Positions 1-5,270 of a stretch of 8,816 bases of DNA are shown piece by piece (position 1 is the first letter of the stretch; the number at the start of each line of letters is the position of its first letter). Below the pieces are notes generated by a model that had not been told where the DNA came from, made no database searches, and saw only the letters and a list, made by a program, of their open reading frames with translations. Both the position numbers and the translations under genes were made by a program. The stretch spans positions 1 through 8,816 of the forward strand of contig CAMOUF010000236.1 of the NCBI GenBank assembly GCA_946626395.1, read 5' to 3'. The DNA comes from an uncultured Clostridia bacterium (GTDB taxonomy: Bacteria; Bacillota; Clostridia; Christensenellales; Aristaeellaceae).

Positions 1-498
1 ATGGCGGCAACAGTGATCCGTTCCAGCACCGGGCGGCAGCAGCCCTCCGACCTGCTGGAGGTACTGATCGACAGCGCGGATGATCTGGAAAGCATCAATC
101 CGGACGCATCCCCTGGCAGCAAGGCGTATACGGCCAATGGCGTATACGTGTACACCAAGGACAATGACGGCACATGGAAGCGCACCATCAGCGCTTCGGG
201 AGGAGGCGCATCACCGGAAATGGCGGAAGCAATCGCAGAGGCAATCGAAAAAGCAGAAGCGGCCAAGACGGCGGCAGACAACGCCCAGACCGCAGCGGAC
301 AACGCCGCGTCTGCGGCACAGGACGCGGAAACAAGCGCCGGGGAAGCCCAGGAAACCGCAGACCAGGCGGCAAAAGATTTGGGCGCTGCCATCGCCGGGA
401 ACGATATGACGGCGCTCATTCTCCTGGCGGAAGTGCGCAGCCTGAAAGCCAGGATGGACGCCCTGGAAACCCAGGTGCAGACCATGGCCGGATCGTAA
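1..498 (+). CDS. Ala-rich coiled-coil phage tail/fibre-like protein (5' end at window edge)
   Basis: The 165-residue reading frame opens with ATG at the first base of the window, so no ribosome site can be seen and the true start could lie further left. Residues 1-67 look like a small globular head containing NGVYVYTKD. A Gly-rich hinge (SASGGGA, about 65-71) follows. Residues about 72-130 are an Ala/Glu/Asp/Gln-rich helix with repeated A-A-D-N-A and E-A-E units, typical of trimeric coiled-coil shafts. The last 30 residues (LLAEVRSLKARMDALETQV) form a short leucine-zipper-like helix. Its position just before an XkdX-like gene and a receptor-binding-type gene suggests a tail-tip or baseplate fibre accessory. 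No specific family is recognised, and the structural role is inferred from composition and context. Confidence 0.7.
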   Translation: MAATVIRSSTGRQQPSDLLEVLIDSADDLESINPDASPGSKAYTANGVYVYTKDNDGTWKRTISASGGGASPEMAEAIAEAIEKAEAAKTAADNAQTAADNAASAAQDAETSAGEAQETADQAAKDLGAAIAGNDMTALILLAEVRSLKARMDALETQVQTMAGS

Positions 499-517
499 CA
501 CGATTCCAGGCGGCTGT

Positions 518-548
518 CATGGGCCGGTGAGGCAACCACCGGCCCATG
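518..548 (+). other. Perfect 12-bp stem-loop after the first gene
   Basis: CATGGGCCGGTG (518-529) and CACCGGCCCATG (537-548) are exact reverse complements separated by the 7-nt loop AGGCAAC. The hairpin lies 20 nt after the stop at 498, in the 129-base gap before the next gene. A T5 run (566-570) lies 17 nt beyond the stem, too far for a standard intrinsic terminator. A second small hairpin, CGTGGC/GCCACG (571-576/586-591), follows. It is probably an mRNA-processing or stability element, or a partial terminator within the late operon. Confidence 0.55.
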
Positions 549-627
549 CTTGCCATATACAAGCGTTTTTCGTGGCGACGGCAGAGCCACGGGACGCAAC
601 CGACAATGAAAGGAAGTGAACCCCCTC

Positions 628-987
628 ATGAAAGTGACCGTGATCAAGACGCAGGAAACCTTCGATTATGAAGATACCTATGCGCTGCGCCTGATCGAAC
701 AGGGGCTTGCCGTGCCTGCGGGCGATGTTCCGCCCACCCCGCAGCCCGAGCCCGAGCTTGACCCCCGCCTGTATGGCACTTACATCAAGGAATTGCAGAA
801 CCAGGCCGCAGACCTTCAGAGCACGGCTGACGAACTGATGCTGGAAATCGACGCGGTGGACGCGAGGGTGAGCGACGACAAAGCGTTCGCCGCCATGCAC
901 CAGACCATTTCCCAGGCCAAAGAACGGAAGCTGGAACAGGACGAAGAAGCGCTGCAATCCGAAATCGACGAAATGGCGGGCTCGTAA
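628..987 (+). CDS. Small coiled-coil phage structural protein
   Basis: The product is 119 residues from ATG 628, with AGGAAG at 611-616 about 11 nt upstream. An in-frame GTG at 616 would add four residues but would sit inside that ribosome site, so ATG is preferred. Residues 1-33 (MKVTVIKTQETFDYED...LIEQGLAV) resemble the small beta/alpha N-terminal module of many phage structural accessory proteins, where a residue run ends in a L-x-x-x-G-L-A/V element. A Pro/Glu linker (PPTPQPEPELDP, 35-46) leads into a predicted long helix (50-116) rich in Glu, Gln and Ala. The gene lies between two other small acidic helical proteins in the tail module. A baseplate or fibre-assembly role is inferred from context only; the family is not recognised. 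Confidence 0.72.
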   Translation: MKVTVIKTQETFDYEDTYALRLIEQGLAVPAGDVPPTPQPEPELDPRLYGTYIKELQNQAADLQSTADELMLEIDAVDARVSDDKAFAAMHQTISQAKERKLEQDEEALQSEIDEMAGS

Positions 988-1017
988 CGCCCGCGCCAAC
1001 GGAAGGAGCTGAAAACA

Positions 1018-1230
1018 ATGCCCAAGAAGAGCACGCCCGCCGCGGCTCCGGAAGAAGAAATGTTCCCGGAACCCACGGATGAAGAAATCGCCGAATGGGA
1101 AGCGGAACGCAGGCGCCAGGAAGAAAAACGCCTCGCGCCTTACCGCGCTTTTGCCCAGGCGGAAAAAGACCAGGACGACCTTTTGGCCGAGCTGCTTTTC
1201 AAGGATACCCTGCGGGACCTGGAAGCGTAA
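1018..1230 (+). CDS. Small acidic/helical phage protein, unknown function
   Basis: A 70-residue product starts at ATG 1018 behind a good ribosome site (GGAAGGAGCTGAAAAC), 30 nt after the previous stop. The N-terminus is a short low-complexity tail (MPKKSTPAAAPEEE). The remainder (about 20-70) is predicted to be one amphipathic helix rich in Glu, Arg and Gln (EIAEWEAERRRQEEKR and DDLLAELLFKDTLRDLEA). It has no signal peptide or membrane segment. Its place in a tight tail operon with 30-nt gaps on both sides supports a real gene that is probably structural or a chaperone. The family is not recognised. Confidence 0.68.
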   Translation: MPKKSTPAAAPEEEMFPEPTDEEIAEWEAERRRQEEKRLAPYRAFAQAEKDQDDLLAELLFKDTLRDLEA

Positions 1231-1263
1231 CGCCCGCCATCACGCATGAAAGGAGAAACTACC

Positions 1264-1404
1264 ATGGCTTATAACCTGATGAAGCGCATCATCGCGCGCG
1301 GCAACTATGACCGGGCTGACGTGCTGGACAAGCTGGACACCTTCTTCGCCGCCAACCGCATCACCAAGGAACAGTATAACGAACTCGTGGCGATGGTCGG
1401 CTAA
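1264..1404 (+). CDS. XkdX-like short phage tail protein
   Basis: A 46-residue gene begins at ATG 1264 after AAAGGAGAAACTACC, a clear ribosome site 33 nt downstream of the previous stop. The sequence MAYNLMKRIIARGNYDRAD...KLDTFFAANRITKEQYNELV fits the XkdX pattern known from Bacillus PBSX and many Firmicutes phages. That pattern is a ~45-residue protein with a helix, a short Gly-containing turn, then an 'x-G/N-R-I-T-x-E-Q-Y-x-E-L' tail-end motif. XkdX genes usually lie between tail/baseplate fibre genes and the lysis cassette, which is the case here. The exact function of XkdX is unknown. The call rests on length, motif and context, and no profile search was run. Confidence 0.75.
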   Translation: MAYNLMKRIIARGNYDRADVLDKLDTFFAANRITKEQYNELVAMVG

Positions 1405-1433
1405 GACCGGCTGCGGGAGGAAAGGAGAAAAAC

Positions 1434-2642
1434 ATGGACAATTCTTCCCTGGAAAAATTTTGTGACACGCTGGGCAATGTCGTCCTCCGGGACGCGGAGG
1501 GCAGCGCCAGCATTTTTGTGCGCCATCCCAAGCAGAACTCCATTGAATTTGACGCTTCCCTGCCGGATCACGTTCACCCCGCGTTCATCGTGAACGGCGT
1601 GACCGATCCGGCGCTGCTGATCGGCAAATACATGGGCAGCGAATTGAAGTCCGGCGGCGCCCATTACAGCCTGCCCAATATGCCCCCGAAGGGGGGCATG
1701 AATTACGACGCCTTCCTGGAAAAGATGCGGGCCTTTGGCGGCGACGTGAGCGGCCTGACCATTGCCGACCATGGCCTGCTGGTGCTGATCGCCCACAAGA
1801 TGGGCATTTTGACCTACGGCAATGACAACTACGGCGCGGATTACCGCGCGGGCACGGGCTTCACCCTGAACAAAGCTGTGAGCCAGGGCGAAAAGCGGAT
1901 TTTCCGGGGCTGGGAATACACCTGCCTGAAAGCCCACACCACCAGCGAAGAGCTGCTGCCCTGCGACGCGCCGGATTACTGGGAGAAGGGCAAGCACGTG
2001 GGCGGCACGCCTGTCAAGAGCCAGTATGTGTCTGCCAGCAACTTCAACGGCTACAATACGCTGACCGGCAGCGGCCCCCTGGAGTGGTTCTTCAACAGCG
2101 ACCCCTGCCTGGAGGCCGATCTTCACGGCAATGCCGCGGAGCAGGTATACGGCCTGCGGCTGGTGGACGGGGAAATCCAGATCCTTCCCGACAATAACGC
2201 CGCCGATCCCGCCGCTGATCTGAGCGCATCTTCCACCCTCTGGAAAGCCATCTTGCCCCACGCCAATGACAGCGGCCATGATCTGGTGGACCCCGGCACC
2301 AGCGGAACCGTTCATTTCACCTGGCAAAACGGCAAGCTGACCCTGGACACCGTGGCCCCTGCCTTTGAAAGCCAGAACCGCAATGCGCCGTTCAAAGACA
2401 TCGTATCCAAGATGGCGCATACCCCCGCTATCCTCTACGAATTGGGCCTTTGCCCCCTTCCCGGCACCAACGTGGACGGCACGGTCTACGTGAAGCTCTC
2501 CCAGGGAGAGTTTGTCGCCCGCCGCGGCGGCAGCCACACCGTTTCGCAACACGCCGGCATAGCCTCCTTGTACTTCTACCACCAGCGTGGGAGCGCGGGC
2601 GCGTACTATGGCGGGCGTTCCCGCTCCCGGCAGAAAGCCTGA
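1434..2642 (+). CDS. Phage tail / receptor-binding-type protein with C-type-lectin-like (DGR variable-protein type) C-terminus
   Basis: A 402-residue protein starts at ATG 1434, preceded by GGAGGAAAGGAGAAAAAC. Recognisable segments in order are: residues 87-135, a helix then 'LTIADHGLLVLIAHKMG...GNDNYGADY', matching the 'WE..AL..W....G....GN..YG.D' block of FGE-like phage proteins; 217-257, 'DLHGNAAEQVYGLRLVDGEIQILPDNNAA', matching the family block 'DLNGNVWEW..GLRLV.GEIQI.P.NNAA'; 264-271, 'SASSTLWKA'; and 363-397, 'RRGGS..(6)..AG..(17)..YYGGRS', the typical ending of the C-type-lectin/formylglycine-generating-enzyme fold. In the comparable proteins I know, that last block is the DGR variable region on a phage tail-tip adhesin. 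Here 'NVWEW' is changed to 'NAAEQ'. The protein is probably a surface-exposed receptor-binding or structural component. The fold call is from remembered family patterns, not an alignment. No reverse transcriptase is in the window. Confidence 0.72.
   Translation: MDNSSLEKFCDTLGNVVLRDAEGSASIFVRHPKQNSIEFDASLPDHVHPAFIVNGVTDPALLIGKYMGSELKSGGAHYSLPNMPPKGGMNYDAFLEKMRAFGGDVSGLTIADHGLLVLIAHKMGILTYGNDNYGADYRAGTGFTLNKAVSQGEKRIFRGWEYTCLKAHTTSEELLPCDAPDYWEKGKHVGGTPVKSQYVSASNFNGYNTLTGSGPLEWFFNSDPCLEADLHGNAAEQVYGLRLVDGEIQILPDNNAADPAADLSASSTLWKAILPHANDSGHDLVDPGTSGTVHFTWQNGKLTLDTVAPAFESQNRNAPFKDIVSKMAHTPAILYELGLCPLPGTNVDGTVYVKLSQGEFVARRGGSHTVSQHAGIASLYFYHQRGSAGAYYGGRSRSRQKA
2523..2639 (+). other. Putative DGR variable-repeat (VR)-like segment
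   Basis: The last ~39 codons keep the scaffold residues of DGR variable regions (RGGS, then AG ten residues from its start, then a final GGRS). The residues between them are diversified: CAC, ACC, GTT, TCG, CAA, CAC, then TAC, TTC, TAC, CAC, CAG, later GCG, TAC, TAT. In the usual family template many of these positions are Asn (AAC/AAT), and adenine-directed mutagenesis would give such NNC/NNT codons. From RGGS to GGR the segment is 32 residues, the spacing I remember for the family. A matching adenine-rich template repeat was looked for on both strands by eye and not found. Confidence 0.45.
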
Positions 2643-2647
2643 TCATT

Positions 2648-2675
2648 TGGGGGCTGCGGGCAACCGCGGCCCCCA
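2648..2675 (+). other. GC-rich hairpin with GCAA tetraloop just after the tail-protein stop
   Basis: Positions 2648-2659 (TGGGGGCTGCGG) pair with 2664-2675 (CCGCGGCCCCCA), 12 pairs with one G.T wobble, closed by the GNRA-type loop GCAA (2660-2663). The stem starts 6 nt after the stop codon ending at 2642. There is no real T-run after it (ATTTCCTGT), so it is a poor intrinsic terminator. In the Bordetella phage DGR a short hairpin with a GAAA loop lies a few bases after the variable repeat and promotes retrohoming, and this hairpin has the matching position and form. An mRNA-stability role is the alternative. Confidence 0.55.
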
Positions 2676-2701
2676 TTTCCTGTATGGAAAGGAACAGTAT
2701 A

Positions 2702-4171
2702 ATGACCAAATCAGACCATGTGCGGGCACTATCCGCCCAGGAAATGGGGAGCCCGTACATCTTCGGCGCGGACGGGTGCCCTTGCACGCCCGCGTACCGC
2801 AGAACCTACGCCGGATACAACCCCGGATACCGCGACGATATTTACAGCCATTGCCCCGTCCTCAGCGGAAAACAAGGCTCCTGCGCCGGATGCAGGTATC
2901 AGGGACGCCGGGCCTACGACTGCCGGGGCTTCCCCCGCTGGCTCATGGCGCAGGCAGGGCTTTCTCTCTTTGGCGGCGGAGCCACCACCCAATATGAAAC
3001 GGATTCCAATTGGGTGGTGAAGGGCCCCATTGACAAGATGCCCAACCTGACGTGCTGCGTGTTCAAAAAGCGGGACGCGAAAATGAGCCACACGGGCATG
3101 CACATTGCGGAAGAATTGATCCGCCATTGTTCCGGCGAAGTGAAGGAGGATCATCTGCCGGGCCGCCCGGCCTGGACGCACTTCGGCATTCCCGCGGGAC
3201 TGTATACCGACCAGGAATTGGAGGCGGCAGGCGTGACATTCGACCCTCAAAAGAATATTCCCACCTACCGGAAGGGCAGCGCGGGCGGCACCGTGAAGCA
3301 AATCCAAACCATCCTCAACGCTTCCGGCGCGGGGCTGACCGTGGACGGCATCTTCGGCGCGAAAACAGAAAGCGCCCTGAAAACCTGGCAGGCGGCCCAC
3401 GGGCTGACCGCCGATGGCATTGCGGGCCCGAAAACCCAGGCGGCCATGTGCATTGACCAAGGATCGGATGCCCCCGAAAAAGCCCCTGAAAGCGCCCAGG
3501 AACAGCCCCAGAGCGGCGACGAAGCCAGCTCCATCTGGTGTTATCTCATTGGCAAAATCAACAATGCCTGCGGCGTGGCGGGGATCATGGGCAACCTGGC
3601 GGCGGAAAGCGGCCTGAACCCCAAGAACCTGCAAGGCAGCGGCAATACGGCCCTGGGCATGACAGATCAGGAGTACACCCGGGCGGTGGATACCGGGGAA
3701 TATTCCGAAGAAAAGTTCATCCATGACGGGTACGGCTACGGCCTGGCCCAATGGACGCATCCCACCCGGAAAAGGGCGCTGCTGGAAGCCACCGTGAACC
3801 GGGGCTTTTCCGTTGGCTGCGTCACCGCGCAATTGGATTTCCTGGTGGAGGAAATGCAGAAAAACTTCCTGGGGGTATACATTGCCGTCACCTGCGCGAA
3901 AACTGTCCGCGAAGCGTCGGACGCGGTGCTGCTCAAATACGAGCGCCCCGCCAATGTGAGCCCGGAAAACCAGGAAAAGCGGGCCGCACGGAGCCAGGAA
4001 TATTTTGAACGGTTCGCCGATGGGGCCGACATTCCTGCCGGGAGCAGCCAGGACGCGGACTGCTCCGCCGACTTTGCGCCTTTGACCGCAAGGCAGCTCC
4101 TGGAAATGAAAGCCTGCCTGAGCGACATGCTCAGCATCATCAATCAAGCGTTGGAAGGTGAAAAACGATGA
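2702..4171 (+). CDS. Modular phage endolysin: NlpC/P60-like + PG-binding + phage lysozyme domain
   Basis: The product is 489 residues. ATG 2702 is chosen because GGAAAGGAACAG precedes it at normal spacing; the open frame further left lies inside the previous gene. Residues ~1-165 are an NlpC/P60-type amidase/endopeptidase domain with the catalytic-Cys motif YDCRGF (Cys74) and a likely partner His in SHTGMHI (His130). Six Cys precede Cys74 (CPC, HC, SCAGC). Residues ~190-250 are a PG_binding_1 repeat (GTVKQIQTIL, GLTVDGIFGAKTESALK, GLTADGIAGPKTQ). An acidic linker (253-276) joins it to a phage-lysozyme-type domain at ~278-440 (GVAGIMGNLAAESGLNPKNL with likely catalytic Glu302; GYGLAQWTHPTRKRALL). 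The C-terminal ~30 residues form a helix. There is no signal peptide, so release should depend on the adjacent holin. It would cut both peptide and glycan bonds of host peptidoglycan. Confidence 0.88.
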   Translation: MTKSDHVRALSAQEMGSPYIFGADGCPCTPAYRRTYAGYNPGYRDDIYSHCPVLSGKQGSCAGCRYQGRRAYDCRGFPRWLMAQAGLSLFGGGATTQYETDSNWVVKGPIDKMPNLTCCVFKKRDAKMSHTGMHIAEELIRHCSGEVKEDHLPGRPAWTHFGIPAGLYTDQELEAAGVTFDPQKNIPTYRKGSAGGTVKQIQTILNASGAGLTVDGIFGAKTESALKTWQAAHGLTADGIAGPKTQAAMCIDQGSDAPEKAPESAQEQPQSGDEASSIWCYLIGKINNACGVAGIMGNLAAESGLNPKNLQGSGNTALGMTDQEYTRAVDTGEYSEEKFIHDGYGYGLAQWTHPTRKRALLEATVNRGFSVGCVTAQLDFLVEEMQKNFLGVYIAVTCAKTVREASDAVLLKYERPANVSPENQEKRAARSQEYFERFADGADIPAGSSQDADCSADFAPLTARQLLEMKACLSDMLSIINQALEGEKR

Positions 4172-4818
4172 AAAAAATTGTGGAAGTGCTGTCCGCAGCC
4201 GGTGGGGCGGTGATCGCGTACTTAACCGGCCTGCCCCCCATCCTCTGGATTCTGGTGTGCGTCATGACCCTGGACTACATCACCGGCCTTGCCTGCGGCT
4301 GGATGGGCGTGAGCCCGAAAACGGAGGGCGGCGGCCTGTCCAGCCAGGCGGCATTCAAGGGCCTGATGAAGAAGGTGCTGATCCTGTGCGTGGTGGCGCT
4401 GGCGGCGCTCATTGACCGGGCGGTAAGCAACGGAAGCGGGGTGGATATTGCCGCCGTGGAAGGAGCAACATGCTTCTGGTTCATTGCCTCGGAAGGCCTT
4501 TCCGTGCTGGAAAACGCCGCCGCCATGGGCATTCCCATTCCCAAGGCGCTGCTTCGCGCCTTGGAAATTGTCAAGAGCAAGGGCGAAGGGCAGGAGCCCC
4601 AGAGAAAATCCGCCCTGCCCCAATTGGAGGACGTGGACGAAATTGACCTGGAAACCATGCCCTATGAATCCCTGGTGATCTTCGCCCTGGATAATGGCCT
4701 GGGCTTCCCTGGGGAAAATGAGCTCCACGGCCAGAACAAGGAGGAAATCCGCCAATCCATGCTGGACTGGCTGGAGGAACGCTTGTCCCACCCGCCCGAG
4801 GTTCCGCCTGCGGAATAA
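4168..4818 (+). CDS. Phage holin (Phage_holin_4 / TcdE-like) with acidic C-terminal extension
   Basis: This 216-residue membrane protein overlaps the endolysin stop by ATGA (4168-4171), with GGAAGGTG about 8 nt upstream, so translation is probably coupled. Hydrophobic segments lie at about 23-45, 68-86 and 96-116. The MTLDYITGLACGW motif (33-45), followed by S-S-x-x-A-F-K-G-L-x-K-K (58-69), is the signature of the bacteriophage holin family 4 (Cph1/TcdE group). Family members are usually about 130-150 residues. Residues ~137-216 here form an unusual soluble acidic tail (LEDVDEIDLETMPYESLVIFALDN... LDWLEERL). It would oligomerise in the inner membrane to release the endolysin. The holin call is strong; the role of the tail is unknown. 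Confidence 0.87.
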   Translation: MKKIVEVLSAAGGAVIAYLTGLPPILWILVCVMTLDYITGLACGWMGVSPKTEGGGLSSQAAFKGLMKKVLILCVVALAALIDRAVSNGSGVDIAAVEGATCFWFIASEGLSVLENAAAMGIPIPKALLRALEIVKSKGEGQEPQRKSALPQLEDVDEIDLETMPYESLVIFALDNGLGFPGENELHGQNKEEIRQSMLDWLEERLSHPPEVPPAE

Positions 4819-4826
4819 CCCCTTCT

Positions 4827-4860
4827 GCCTGCCGTTCAGACGGCAGGCTTTTCTTTTTTG
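4827..4860 (+). terminator. Rho-independent terminator after the lysis cassette
   Basis: GCCTGCCGT (4827-4835) pairs with ACGGCAGGC (4840-4848) around the loop TCAG, followed directly by TTTTCTTTTTT. It lies 9 nt after the holin stop and ends the late transcript. Confidence 0.9.
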
Positions 4861-4890
4861 CTTGGCATCATAATAAAGGAGGTACGATTG

Positions 4891-5175
4891 ATGTACGCTG
4901 TTTATCTGCTGGTGATCTGCCATTTGATTGGGGACTACGTGATGCAGTCTGATTTTCTGGCTTCCACCAAGGGACGGAACTGGTATCATCTGCTGGTTCA
5001 TGCGCTGCTGTATTCCGTTCCCTTCTTTTTTGCCTACGGCCTGGACTGGCGGCTGATTTATATCACCTGCGCCCACTTTTTGATCGACGCCTGCAAGGCA
5101 CGGTTTCATTGGATCGGCTACGCGGGGGATCAAGCCCTGCATTACTGCCAGCTCCTTGTGTATCTTTGGTGGTAA
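4891..5175 (+). CDS. DUF3307-family small membrane protein
   Basis: A 94-residue protein starts at ATG 4891, fixed by the ideal ribosome site AAAGGAGGT at 4875-4883 with a 7-nt spacer; a TTG at 4888 is too close. The sequence has the DUF3307 hallmarks: HLIGDYVMQSDFLA near the N-terminus (11-24), a hydrophobic helix with HALLYSVPFFFAY (37-49), HFLIDACKARF (62-72), and DQALHYCQLLV (80-90). The His/Asp positions embedded in membrane segments are conserved in the family, whose function is unknown. DUF3307 proteins are frequent near phage lysis genes. Here it follows the holin terminator and precedes the recombinase, so it must have its own promoter or depend on read-through. No convincing promoter was seen. 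Confidence 0.82.
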   Translation: MYAVYLLVICHLIGDYVMQSDFLASTKGRNWYHLLVHALLYSVPFFFAYGLDWRLIYITCAHFLIDACKARFHWIGYAGDQALHYCQLLVYLWW

Positions 5176-5197
5176 ATGCGCGAACGTTCGCGCATTT
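5174..5197. repeat. Perfect 24-bp palindrome spanning a stop codon
   Basis: AAATGCGCGAAC (5174-5185) is followed with no spacer by its exact reverse complement GTTCGCGCATTT (5186-5197). The first two bases belong to the TAA stop of the DUF3307 gene. Such dyads are typical of operators or recombinase-binding sites, or as RNA a hairpin with a few unpaired central bases. The core CGAACGTTCG resembles a Gram-positive LexA box without its required 4-nt spacer. Confidence 0.6.
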
Positions 5198-5206
5198 GCG
5201 GGGAAA

Positions 5207-5233
5207 GCGGCCTGGGGCCGCGCCTATTTTTTT
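5207..5233 (+). terminator. Probable intrinsic terminator before the recombinase gene
   Basis: GCGGCC (5207-5212) pairs with GGCCGC (5216-5221) around TGG, followed 5 nt later by T7 (5227-5233). The 5-nt gap GCCTA between stem and T-run weakens it. With the palindrome just upstream it could separate the DUF3307 transcript from the recombinase. Confidence 0.5.
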
Positions 5234-5270
5234 ACGCTCATTACATGGACGTTTACAGGGGGAATGTCAG

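Noticed and set aside
518..554. Pseudoknot between loop GGCAA (531-535) and TTGCC (550-554)
   Set aside because: The 1-nt linker cannot span the 12-bp stem, so both helices cannot form together.
1401..2582. Long - strand ORF (393 codons) opposite the tail protein
   Set aside because: It is the complement of a well-supported gene with ribosome site and family motifs. Its sequence is the low-information Gly/Ala/Val/His-rich type seen antisense to GC-rich genes, and no ribosome site precedes it.
2729..4147. 472-codon - strand ORF opposite the endolysin
   Set aside because: It mirrors the endolysin frame, has no start signal, and no domain is recognisable, whereas the + strand has three clear domains.
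4222..5142. 306-codon - strand ORF crossing the holin terminator
   Set aside because: It runs across a strong terminator and two supported genes, and its composition is antisense-like.
5180..5190. LexA/SOS box (CGAAC-GTTCG)
   Set aside because: The Gram-positive SOS box needs a 4-nt spacer between the half-sites; here there is none.
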